Origin: Bacteroidia bacterium
GTDB lineage: Bacteria > Bacteroidota > Bacteroidia > Bacteroidales > F082
Length of the DNA stretch: 35,575 nucleotides
Direction of reading: 5' to 3'
Assembly: GCA_030537295.1 (NCBI GenBank)
Contig: JAUNNU010000015.1
Coordinates: 1-35,575, forward strand
In this document: positions 1 to 7,499 of the stretch, piece by piece
Position numbering within the stretch: position 1 is the first letter of the stretch
Layout: each line of letters opens with the position of its first letter
Made by a program: the position numbers and the translations under genes
Notes under the pieces: generated by a model
Told to the model about the DNA's origin: nothing
Database searches by the model: none
What the model saw: only the letters and a program-made list of their open reading frames with translations

Positions 1-1
1 T

Positions 2-70
2 GGCGATGATGACAGCCACCAGAAAAAAGAAGGCATGTTCGCACGTTTCCTCAGAAAAAGAAGAAGCTGA
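2..70 (+). CDS. C-terminal tail of an unidentified protein (cut by window edge)
   Basis: An open frame enters from the left edge and ends at a TGA at 68-70. The visible 22 residues begin with an acidic stretch (GDDD) and end in a strongly basic tail (RFLRKRRS). The stop overlaps the next start codon as TGATG, which suggests that the two genes share a transcript and may be translationally coupled. There is too little sequence to name a family; the basic tail could be a cytoplasmic end of a membrane protein, but that is a guess. Confidence 0.5.
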   Translation, partial: GDDDSHQKKEGMFARFLRKRRS

Positions 71-594
71 TGGATGACGGTAAGAACATCACCGCAAAAT
101 GGTATGCGGTTTATGTAAAGTCCCGCTTCGAGAAGAAATCCGCATGGCTGCTTGAAAGAGACGGCGTGGAAGTGTATCTGCCTCTCATCAAGAGAATCAA
201 ACAATGGTCCGACCGGCGCAAAGAAGTTGAAGAGCCGTTGTTCAAATCGTATGTTTTCGTGCATTCCGATTTGCGTAATTATTATGACATTTTAGACACA
301 CCAGGTGTGGTCAAGTTTATATGTTTTGAAGGCAAACCCGTTGACATGCCTGACAACCAGATTGTTGCGATAAAGGAATACGTTGGACAAGTCGAGCATG
401 AAGGTGAAGTTGCCGTTCCTTCTGATTTCCATGAAGGTCAGTTGGTGACGATTAAATACGGCTCAATGAAAGGGCTTCAGGGTCATCTGACGGAGATACT
501 CGGCAACCATTATGTTGTCGTTGACATTGAGATTGTCGGAAATTCACTGCCGATGAAGATTTCAAAGTCAATGATTGAGGCTGTTTCAGATTGA
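70..594 (+). CDS. UpxY/NusG-like transcription antiterminator
   Basis: This 174-residue protein looks like a specialised NusG paralogue of the Bacteroidota UpxY type, which binds RNA polymerase and lets it read through long surface-polysaccharide operons. The NGN domain spans about residues 10-105, opening with WYAVYVKSRFEKK and containing the typical LPL...W.DR.K....PLF.SYVFV pattern. A KOW-like segment follows at about 120-150 (GQLVTIKYGSMKGLQG). Length fits UpxY proteins (about 170-180) and it lacks the longer housekeeping NusG architecture. UpxY genes usually stand first in capsule operons; here the gene follows an unknown gene with a TGATG overlap, and its 3' end overlaps convergent recO by nine bases. 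It could instead serve another long operon elsewhere. The family call is firm; the target operon is unknown. Confidence 0.85.
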   Translation: MDDGKNITAKWYAVYVKSRFEKKSAWLLERDGVEVYLPLIKRIKQWSDRRKEVEEPLFKSYVFVHSDLRNYYDILDTPGVVKFICFEGKPVDMPDNQIVAIKEYVGQVEHEGEVAVPSDFHEGQLVTIKYGSMKGLQGHLTEILGNHYVVVDIEIVGNSLPMKISKSMIEAVSD

Positions 595-1320
595 AGACAG
601 CACCATCCTCAATATTTCACACGATTTCATTTCGTTGAAACCGGCGACGTGTAACTTGTAATACGTCATCACATATTCCAGAAGTTCACGTCGTTCATTG
701 TTTCTGATGTCAAGGCTTTTGTTGTCGAAAAAACCGGAGTCGCAAAGGCTGTGGAATTTTTCAGACAGTTGACTGTCAATATAATATAGCAGACCGGTTC
801 TGTCATGATGGAAGCATCCGTCTTCGAGGTTGAAAACGTATCCGTTTCTGAATCCGTTTGTGTTGGGGGCGAAACCGAGCTGACGGCTCAGTTCGACGGC
901 GAATTTCAACGGGAAATCGGCATATTTCTCCGTGAGTTCATCGAGATAAAGCAACGAATCGTGGACGAATCCGAAAAGCTCGGCGTCCGGTTCGGAGTCT
1001 TGTATTGATTTTGAAAGCAACTCGCTGATGAACATAACGATGGCGTTCTTGTTCATCTCAAACGGAATGCTTTGGAACGCATGGCACACCGTGGCTTCTC
1101 TGATGAAACCGAGGTCGCTGCGTGAGCGGGTGCGTACTATGTCGAGTATCGTCAGCGGTTGAAACAACGCCGCTCTGATTTTGGAGGTCTTGCTGAAAGC
1201 GCCTTTCACGAGGAACGACTGAAGCCCGTTTGTCTCTGTCAGAAGCTTGACGATGAGGCTGCTGTCGCCATAACGAATTGAATTTATTACTATTGCCCGT
1301 GTATTGTCTTGAGCGTCAAT
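586..1320 (-). CDS. recO: DNA repair protein RecO, apparent ATT start
   Basis: RecO loads RecA onto SSB-coated single-stranded DNA with RecR/RecF and anneals strands in recombinational repair. The frame carries the N-terminal OB-fold pattern (TRAIVINSIRYGDSSLIVKL, then GLQSFLVKGA), followed by the helical C-terminal domain, giving 244 residues, the usual RecO length. No ATG, GTG or TTG occurs between the in-frame TGA at 1329-1327 and the GTG at 1209-1207. Starting at that GTG would delete most of the OB-fold. The only sensible start is ATT at 1320-1318, one base after the porZ stop, giving M-DAQDNTRAIV, which fits the usual distance to the conserved TRAIV/TKGIV block. ATT starts are known in infC and pcnB of E. 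coli. The 3' end overlaps the UpxY-like gene by nine bases. A sequencing error in an ATG is the alternative. Confidence 0.85.
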   Translation of the reverse strand: MDAQDNTRAIVINSIRYGDSSLIVKLLTETNGLQSFLVKGAFSKTSKIRAALFQPLTILDIVRTRSRSDLGFIREATVCHAFQSIPFEMNKNAIVMFISELLSKSIQDSEPDAELFGFVHDSLLYLDELTEKYADFPLKFAVELSRQLGFAPNTNGFRNGYVFNLEDGCFHHDRTGLLYYIDSQLSEKFHSLCDSGFFDNKSLDIRNNERRELLEYVMTYYKLHVAGFNEMKSCEILRMVLSSI

Positions 1321-1321
1321 G

Positions 1322-3622
1322 TTATCTCATAATCTGGATTTTTGTGACGCAGGTCTCTTTTCCTGTGGTGTCGCTGGCGAAGATGAAATAAACGCCGGGT
1401 TCGACTTTCCTGCCTTTGATGTCGGTGCAGTCCCAGGTGGCCTGTCCGCCTTCGGCTTTGAGATGTGTTACGAAGGCGCCGCTGGCTGTGGTGATTTTCA
1501 CGAGGGCGTCGGTGACAAGTCCTTTGATGCCGACGACTCCGGTATATTCCGGACGGACCGGGTTCGGATATGCGATGACGTCTTTGTTGGTGGTGCCGCC
1601 GGTAGTCGCGCTGCCTTTGTAAGAAACGAGGCCTTTGTCGGTCACGAAATACACATTGCCTTCGCCGTCAATGGCAATCTGTTTGATGGTGTTTGAGAGC
1701 AAAGGGCTGTTTTCTGTTGTGAAATGATGATATTCGGTGAGTCCGTTGTTTGAAGTGTGGAAGACGCCGTTGCTTGTGCCGAACCATATATTATTGGCTC
1801 CGTCAGCTGCGATGCAATATACCGACTGTCCGGAGAGGAGGTAGTCGGCCTGTCCGCTGCCGTCGTTGCGTGGGACGAGGATTCTCGAGCAGTCGTAGGT
1901 GCTGTTGTCGAAAATCTTTCTTGTGTTGTAAAACAGTCCGACGCCGTCGTTGGTGCCCACCCATACGGTTCCGTTTCTGTCGGTGGCGAAGCAGTTGATG
2001 CTGCCCGGAAGCCCGCCGTGACCGGTGTTGTTACTCACTGACTTTGAGGTTTTTCCGTTGTATATTGTAGCGTGTCCGTCACGGTGGAGGACCCAGACGT
2101 TGTTGTTGCCGTCAACCATCAGGTGGCTGATGTCGTCGCCGCCGTTTCCGATGTTGTGCGCCTCCCAAACGCCGTTTGATGTCATGGATGAGACGAGTTT
2201 GTCGGCGCCGCTGTTGGCGAGCCATAGCGTCCCTTTGCTGTCGAAGTCCATTCCGGTGACGCAAACGTAATTGGTGCCGAGACGCTTGCCGAGGCTGCTG
2301 TTCTGATCGTCGTAGTTTGCGGTGACTTTTTTGTTTTCGATTGCCAACACTCCGCGGGCGTATGAGCCTGCGTATATTTTCTTGCTGTCGTCGGGCGCAA
2401 TCGCGATGCAGGAAATGTCAACGTAGTCGTTGAAAATAGGGTCGTCCCAGTTGTTTACGAACGACCACCAGTCGTTGTTGTAATGGAAGATGCCGTCCTT
2501 ATTCCATGTGTTCGCCCATGTCGAGGTGTAGCCGCCGGAAGCGATCCAGACGTCCTTGCCCTGCGCCTTGATTTCAAACATATAATTTGAATACGGCCCG
2601 TTCACGGTGAAGTCTTCGCTTGTGCCGTCGTTGTTATGTTTTCTCAGGCAATTGACTTTCGTCCCAATCCAGTAGCAGCTTCTTGTCTTGTCGTAAACGG
2701 CGGAGTTGGCGATGGCGTTCCCGATGTAGCTGACGCATTGTCCGTCGGAATTGAACGACTTGACGCATGCCTGGGTCTGGTAAAGATCCCCGGCGTAACT
2801 TTTCACGGTGTCGTTGACAAAGACGATCCTGTCGTCAAATGCGCGGATCTCGCTGTGGAAATATTTCTCATTAGGAAGATATGTAATCCATTTTTTCCCG
2901 TTTGAGATGAACGTCTCGTCATAGAAATCGGTCGTTTTTGCATTTGCAACGAGCTTGTCGGAGAAAACCACGACGTTGTCATATTCGACGTAAGGATATG
3001 GCAGAGACTCGTCAAGAGTCCATTGCTGGAAGTCGGCGAGGTTCGGATTGTCAACATCCGCATAATAGACACCATCGCTTGTAGCTGCGTAAAACTTGTT
3101 TTTGTAAATGGCTAAATTGTTGACATTCAAATAAGTGCCATTCTCACCGATGATGTATGTGTCTTTCACCTCCATCCTTTCCAAGTCAATGGCGACTATG
3201 CCGAAGCCGCAGCAGGCATACGCGATTTTATCATTGAAAAACACATTGTTTATTACTTTGTTTCCGATGATGTTCTTGTCTTTGATGTCAACGATGTTGA
3301 AGATGTTTTCGTCTCTGTCGATGATGTCGATGTTGGCGTTGCTGTATCCAATGAAGATCACATCTGCGCCCCGGCTGTATCTCATGACATCAATACCGTA
3401 GTCGGACAGACCGTTCACTTTTGTCAACCTGTTGATACTGTTGTCGTTAGTGTTTAGATAAAAGATGTCGTATGGTGTCGCCGCAAAGATTTTCTCATGC
3501 ATTACATCAACATTGTCAACTTGCATTCCCGGAGTATGTGTCGTCCAGCCGCCGATTTGTTGTGCGGACATTAAAGTGTTGAATGCCAATAATATCACAA
3601 GAAGTGTAAAATTTTTCTTCAT
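1322..3622 (-). CDS. porZ: PorZ-like type IX secretion system component, beta-propeller protein
   Basis: This 766-residue protein resembles PorZ, a T9SS attachment-complex protein which in Porphyromonas gingivalis sits on the cell surface with PorU, PorV and PorQ and takes part in attaching cargo to anionic LPS. A signal peptide (MKKNFTLLVILLAFNTLMSA|QQ) leads into repeated propeller blades with two-component-regulator-like motifs (GLSDYGIDVM, NIDIIDRD, WVGTNDGVGLFY, IWFGTSNGVFHT). The two-propeller plan plus a C-terminal beta-sandwich from about residue 680 (AYPNPVRPEYTG... ending VTKIQIMR) matches PorZ length (about 770) and T9SS C-terminal domains. recO starts one base beyond the stop, so both are likely cotranscribed. 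A TAnnTTTG box at 3739-3746 could drive it. A generic two-component-regulator propeller protein is the alternative, but the N-terminal motif set favours PorZ. Confidence 0.8.
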   Translation of the reverse strand: MKKNFTLLVILLAFNTLMSAQQIGGWTTHTPGMQVDNVDVMHEKIFAATPYDIFYLNTNDNSINRLTKVNGLSDYGIDVMRYSRGADVIFIGYSNANIDIIDRDENIFNIVDIKDKNIIGNKVINNVFFNDKIAYACCGFGIVAIDLERMEVKDTYIIGENGTYLNVNNLAIYKNKFYAATSDGVYYADVDNPNLADFQQWTLDESLPYPYVEYDNVVVFSDKLVANAKTTDFYDETFISNGKKWITYLPNEKYFHSEIRAFDDRIVFVNDTVKSYAGDLYQTQACVKSFNSDGQCVSYIGNAIANSAVYDKTRSCYWIGTKVNCLRKHNNDGTSEDFTVNGPYSNYMFEIKAQGKDVWIASGGYTSTWANTWNKDGIFHYNNDWWSFVNNWDDPIFNDYVDISCIAIAPDDSKKIYAGSYARGVLAIENKKVTANYDDQNSSLGKRLGTNYVCVTGMDFDSKGTLWLANSGADKLVSSMTSNGVWEAHNIGNGGDDISHLMVDGNNNVWVLHRDGHATIYNGKTSKSVSNNTGHGGLPGSINCFATDRNGTVWVGTNDGVGLFYNTRKIFDNSTYDCSRILVPRNDGSGQADYLLSGQSVYCIAADGANNIWFGTSNGVFHTSNNGLTEYHHFTTENSPLLSNTIKQIAIDGEGNVYFVTDKGLVSYKGSATTGGTTNKDVIAYPNPVRPEYTGVVGIKGLVTDALVKITTASGAFVTHLKAEGGQATWDCTDIKGRKVEPGVYFIFASDTTGKETCVTKIQIMR

Positions 3623-3738
3623 ATTGAATTGCTGTTAAGACTCGTTAAACGTTTTTCAAAATGCATTATTGCCTCAGATGTCTTTCATGCCATAAAAACG
3701 TGAGAAAACACCTTCCGTAAACGTGGATTTTGATTGCG

Positions 3739-3746
3739 CAAAAATA
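3739..3746 (-). promoter_or_regulatory. Candidate -7 box for porZ-recO
   Basis: On the minus strand this reads TATTTTTG, an exact match to the Bacteroidota TAnnTTTG element. No clean TTTG -33 element is found at the expected spacing. The implied leader is about 110 bases. Confidence 0.45.
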
Positions 3747-3828
3747 CAAAAAATAAGGAAACGAACTAAAAAATGTTTTATTTGCGTAATAATCAATGTT
3801 TTTCAAAAGTAAAATTAATTTGTTAAAA

Positions 3829-3861
3829 ATTGTTTGCGAAAAAGAAAAATTGCTATTTTTG
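3829..3861 (+). promoter_or_regulatory. Candidate promoter of the TonB-dependent receptor gene
   Basis: TATTTTTG at 3854-3861 matches the TAnnTTTG -7 element. TTTG occurs at 3829-3832 (21-base gap) and again at 3833-3836 (17-base gap), so a -33 element is available. The predicted transcript start near 3867 gives a leader of about 90 bases. Confidence 0.6.
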
Positions 3862-3960
3862 TGCCGATTAATATGCATGAAAACGAGAAAAAATGGATAT
3901 ACAAAACAGATTCAATTCATTATTAAATCACAATTCTTTATTAATTAAATTCACAGTTCT

Positions 3961-6900
3961 ATGATGAAAAAGTTACTCTTTTTATTCGTAGCGATGGTCA
4001 CGTCCGTAAGCCTTTGGGCTCAGGTGACATCATCAAACATCAGTGGTAAAGTTACGGGGTCAGGCAATGAGCCGCTCGCATTCTCCACTATTGTCGCAAC
4101 CCACACCGCAGCAGGTATTGAGTATTCAACAGTTGCTGACGAAAACGGTAACTACCGTTTGTCAAACGTCCGTGCCGGCGGTCCTTACACGATTCAAGTT
4201 CGTATGGTTGGCTATCAGCCGTTGAATGTTGAAGGTGTTTACGCAGCACTTGGCGAAACCAAGTACATCAGCTTCAGCATGAAGGAAGAGTCAATCAGCC
4301 TTGATGCGGTCGTCATCACAGCCGAGGCGATCAGCAACGGCATGAGCAGCGAGCGCGCCGGTGCAACGACAGCCATTTCTTCAGATGAAATCGCTCTTCT
4401 TCCTACAGTCACAAGGAGCTTGAACGATGTCCTTTCACTCACACCGCAGGCAGCAAGCAACACAAGTGGTCTTGCAATCGGCGGCGGCAACTACCGTCAG
4501 TCATACGTCACCGTTGACGGTGCTGCATTCAACAACGCATTCGGTATCGGCCAGAACCTCCCGTCCAACGGCAGCCCGATTTCACTCGACGCTCTCGAAG
4601 CCATGACAATCAACATCACTCCTTTCGATGTCCGTCAGAGCGGCTTCACGGGCGGCGCCATCAACGCCATCACAAAAGGCGGTACCAACGAGTGGCATGC
4701 AACAGTCTATGACTATTACTACAACAACGACTTCAAAGGTTACAAGGTGAATGGTCAGGATCTTCCTAACACATACTCGTTGAACAACACAATCGGCGCC
4801 AGCGTCGGTGGCCCTATCATCAAGAACAAGTTGTTCTTCTTCATCAACGGCGAATATACAAAGGACGAACTTCCGGGTTCAGCAAACGTCGCACGCACAG
4901 ATGCTTCACAGGCATTCGGTGACGATGTCGCACAAAATCGTCCTACAGTCGGACAGATGACAGAAATCAAGAATTTCCTCGCCAACAAGTTCGGTTATGA
5001 CCCGGGCCGTTATGAGGGATACTCACTTTCAACTCCGGACTACAAGATCATCGCACGTCTGGACTGGAACATCAACAAGAACAACACCTTCATGATCCGT
5101 TTCAACAAGACACACGTGTCACAGTCGAACAACCCGTCATCATCAATGAGCCCGCTCGGTTCGACAAACACTTCATTCAGTGTCGGTGGTGTTGACTACT
5201 CATTCAACAGATACAGCGAAGGCCGTCAGTCATCATACGCGCTTCCGTTCGAGAGCTCGCGCTACTTCCAGGAGCAGAACTTCCTCTCATTGGCAGCTGA
5301 ATTGAACTCTCGTATCGCAGGAGGCAGAGCAAACAACATGTTCCGTTTCACATGGTCACATCAGGACGAGCCACGTTCATTCGTCGGCGACCTCTTCCCG
5401 ACAGTTGATATTTTGAGCACAGAAGGTTGCGACGAAGGCAGAACAGCCATGTTGACAACATTCGGCCCGGACCCGTTCACACACGGCAACTTACGTGACG
5501 TTCAGACAATCATCGGAACTGATGAAATGACATGGGGCAAAGGCATCAACAACTTCACGGCAGGTTTGCAGTTCGAGTGGAACAGAACAAAGAACGGTTT
5601 CATGCAGGGCGGCGCAGGTTGGTACATCTATGATTCATGGGAGTCATTTGTCGATGATGTCAACGGCGGCCTTGGAGGTGCGAAACCTGTCCTTTACATG
5701 CTCACACATCCTAACAACAACGCTCTTTCACAGGAGTATCCTTCATTCGACTACAGCCAGGCTTCAGCATATTTCCAGGACGAGCTTCACATTAGCGACT
5801 TCTTCAAACTCACAGCCGGCCTCCGTATCGAAATGCCATTCCTGTCAAATCCTAACAACAACTTGAACAAGGACTTCGCAGACGTGGCGGCAGCAAATCC
5901 GAATTCGTCATTCGCAGGCCTCAGCACTGAAGACCTTCCGGACAACAGAGTGAACTTCTCACCAAGACTCGGTTTCAACTGGGACATCCTCAAGAACCGC
6001 AATCTCATCCTCCGCGGCGGTACAGGTATCTTCACGGGCCGTATCCCGTTCGTGTGGATGGTTTCCGCAATGGGTAATGCCAACGTCCTTCAGAACCAGT
6101 ACATTGCAAACGCAAAGACAGGTCTCGAAACAATCCACTTCCATCAGAGCGTCGCCGACCAGCTTCAGGAAATCTACGGCGGCACATTCCAGCAGAAAGA
6201 CCTCGCAGCTCCGACAGCGGCTACAATCATTTCAAAAGACCTCATCATGCCATCAGCATGGAAGTCATCACTCGCAGTTGACGGCAACCTCCCGTTCGGC
6301 ATCAAGGGAACCCTCGAAGGTATCTACAGCTACAACTACAATGAGGTTTATGCAACACAGCTCGGCATCAAGAAAGCTGAACAGGGCATCCTCCTCGCTG
6401 GCGAACATCAGGAACGCGAAGTTTGGGTGAGCGAAGGCATCAAGAATAAGGAAAATGCAACAATGGGCGGCTACTACCTCCAGAACATTGACAAGCATGG
6501 TGACTATTACTCAATCACAGCACAGTTGAACAAGGAATTCAAGTTCGGTCTCAACCTCATGGCAGCTTACACACACGCAAGAGGCAAGTCACTCAGCGAT
6601 GGTACAGGCGACCAGATTTCAGAATTCGTCAACACATTCAACGTAAACGGCAGCAACACCCCGGAACTCGGCTATTCAAACTACGTCGCTCCTAACCGCG
6701 TTCTCTTCAACGCCGGCTACAGAATCAACGAAGGCAGATACACTGCAACCAACCTCGGCCTCACATACGAAGGCTACAACATCGGTTACTTCGGTGGTTA
6801 TTCATACAGCAGAATTTCATACGTCATGAACAACATCAGCGGCACGTCGGCCAACCAGCTCCTCTACATCCCGACAGCGGAAGACCTCACACAAATGAAC

Positions 6901-7284
6901 TTCGTTGATGAAGCCAACAAAGCTGAATATGTCAAATTCATCGAAGACGACAAATACCTCAGCTCACACCGCGGCGAATATGAGGAGAGAAACGCCATCA
7001 TCGTTCCTTGGCTCAACAGAATCAACTTCCATGTTTCACAGGAATTCAACTTCTATGTCAACAACGGCACAAAGAAGAACACATTCGAAATCGCATGCGA
7101 TGTCAAGAACATTGCTAACCTCCTCAACAACGAATGGAGCAACTACCAGGTTTTGAACACAAACGTCGTTCTCAACTACGATGCTGAAAACCAGATTTAC
7201 AAGTTCACGAAACCAGAATGGAACGACTATGCAAACACAGTTTCAACATGGTCAATCTCATTGAGCGCACGTTATAAATTCTAA
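3961..7284 (+). CDS. Oar-type TonB-dependent outer membrane receptor
   Basis: This 1107-residue protein is a TonB-dependent receptor of the Oar/carboxypeptidase-regulatory type: a 22-strand outer-membrane barrel energised by TonB. A signal peptide (residues 1-20, ending SLWA|Q) precedes a carboxypeptidase-regulatory-like domain at about 25-110 (SNISGKVTGSGNEPLAFSTI). A plug follows at about 115-240, including AITKGGTNEWHATVYDYYYN, then the barrel, ending in the aromatic terminus SLSARYKF. No SusD-like partner follows; a terminator comes directly after the gene, so it is a single-gene unit. Its substrate cannot be read from sequence; Oar in Myxococcus is linked to protein secretion. Codon use is strongly skewed to C-ending codons (AAC, ATC, TTC, CTC), as in groEL here and unlike its neighbours, suggesting very high expression. 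Confidence 0.9.
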   Translation: MMKKLLFLFVAMVTSVSLWAQVTSSNISGKVTGSGNEPLAFSTIVATHTAAGIEYSTVADENGNYRLSNVRAGGPYTIQVRMVGYQPLNVEGVYAALGETKYISFSMKEESISLDAVVITAEAISNGMSSERAGATTAISSDEIALLPTVTRSLNDVLSLTPQAASNTSGLAIGGGNYRQSYVTVDGAAFNNAFGIGQNLPSNGSPISLDALEAMTINITPFDVRQSGFTGGAINAITKGGTNEWHATVYDYYYNNDFKGYKVNGQDLPNTYSLNNTIGASVGGPIIKNKLFFFINGEYTKDELPGSANVARTDASQAFGDDVAQNRPTVGQMTEIKNFLANKFGYDPGRYEGYSLSTPDYKIIARLDWNINKNNTFMIRFNKTHVSQSNNPSSSMSPLGSTNTSFSVGGVDYSFNRYSEGRQSSYALPFESSRYFQEQNFLSLAAELNSRIAGGRANNMFRFTWSHQDEPRSFVGDLFPTVDILSTEGCDEGRTAMLTTFGPDPFTHGNLRDVQTIIGTDEMTWGKGINNFTAGLQFEWNRTKNGFMQGGAGWYIYDSWESFVDDVNGGLGGAKPVLYMLTHPNNNALSQEYPSFDYSQASAYFQDELHISDFFKLTAGLRIEMPFLSNPNNNLNKDFADVAAANPNSSFAGLSTEDLPDNRVNFSPRLGFNWDILKNRNLILRGGTGIFTGRIPFVWMVSAMGNANVLQNQYIANAKTGLETIHFHQSVADQLQEIYGGTFQQKDLAAPTAATIISKDLIMPSAWKSSLAVDGNLPFGIKGTLEGIYSYNYNEVYATQLGIKKAEQGILLAGEHQEREVWVSEGIKNKENATMGGYYLQNIDKHGDYYSITAQLNKEFKFGLNLMAAYTHARGKSLSDGTGDQISEFVNTFNVNGSNTPELGYSNYVAPNRVLFNAGYRINEGRYTATNLGLTYEGYNIGYFGGYSYSRISYVMNNISGTSANQLLYIPTAEDLTQMNFVDEANKAEYVKFIEDDKYLSSHRGEYEERNAIIVPWLNRINFHVSQEFNFYVNNGTKKNTFEIACDVKNIANLLNNEWSNYQVLNTNVVLNYDAENQIYKFTKPEWNDYANTVSTWSISLSARYKF

Positions 7285-7311
7285 TAAACGCCGCATTATG
7301 CGGAAAACAGA

Positions 7312-7339
7312 AAAGCACCTCGGAAGAGGTGCTTTTTTT
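7312..7339 (+). terminator. Rho-independent terminator after the TonB receptor gene, probably bidirectional
   Basis: A perfect 10-bp stem (AAAGCACCTC / GAGGTGCTTT) with a GGAA loop is followed by a run of seven T ending at 7339. The run of A before the stem gives a T tail on the other strand, so the same hairpin probably ends the tRNA transcript coming from the right. A smaller inverted repeat (CCGCATTATGCGG, 7291-7303) lies just upstream. Confidence 0.85.
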
Positions 7340-7340
7340 G

Positions 7341-7412
7341 TACCCCAGCTGGGAATCGAACCCAAATCTAAAGTTTAGGAAACTTCCATTCTATCCGTTG
7401 AACTACCGGGGC
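7341..7412 (-). tRNA. tRNA-Arg, anticodon CCT
   Basis: Read on the minus strand, the 72 bases fold as a full cloverleaf. The acceptor GCCCCGG pairs with CTGGGGT (two G-U pairs) and the discriminator is A. The T arm reads TTGGG-TTCGATT-CCCAG. The anticodon stem GAAGT/ACTTT encloses the loop TTCCTAA, whose middle bases CCT read the arginine codon AGG. CCA is not encoded. A TATCTTTG box lies about 14 bases upstream, and the terminator of the convergent receptor gene lies one base past the 3' end. Confidence 0.92.
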
Positions 7413-7425
7413 AACTTTTCGGCTG

Positions 7426-7433
7426 CAAAGATA
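7426..7433 (-). promoter_or_regulatory. Candidate -7 box for tRNA-Arg
   Basis: The minus strand reads TATCTTTG, an exact TAnnTTTG match whose 3' end is 13 bases before the tRNA 5' end. No clear -33 TTTG was found. Confidence 0.5.
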
Positions 7434-7475
7434 CTAATTTTTTCAATCTGTTGTAATTTATATTTTCTAATTATG

Positions 7476-7483
7476 TAAATTTG
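7476..7483 (+). promoter_or_regulatory. Candidate -7 box for the flippase-like gene
   Basis: TAAATTTG matches TAnnTTTG. It ends 16 bases before the ATG at 7500, implying a leader of only about ten bases. Confidence 0.45.
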
Positions 7484-7499
7484 CAAAGTTTTTGGAATT

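Larger units (their letters stand above)
3623..3960. other. AT-rich divergent intergenic region between porZ and the TonB receptor
   Basis: This 338-base stretch contains no convincing gene. It is much richer in A and T than its flanks and holds two outward-facing Bacteroidota-type promoter boxes (see 3739-3746 and 3829-3861). An open frame at 3666-3878 on the minus strand has no start context or recognisable protein pattern and is probably chance. Confidence 0.7.

Noticed and set aside
3666..3878. Minus-strand open frame of 70 codons in the porZ-receptor gap
   Set aside because: It lies in AT-rich promoter sequence, overlaps both promoter boxes, and its translation shows no family pattern or signal peptide.
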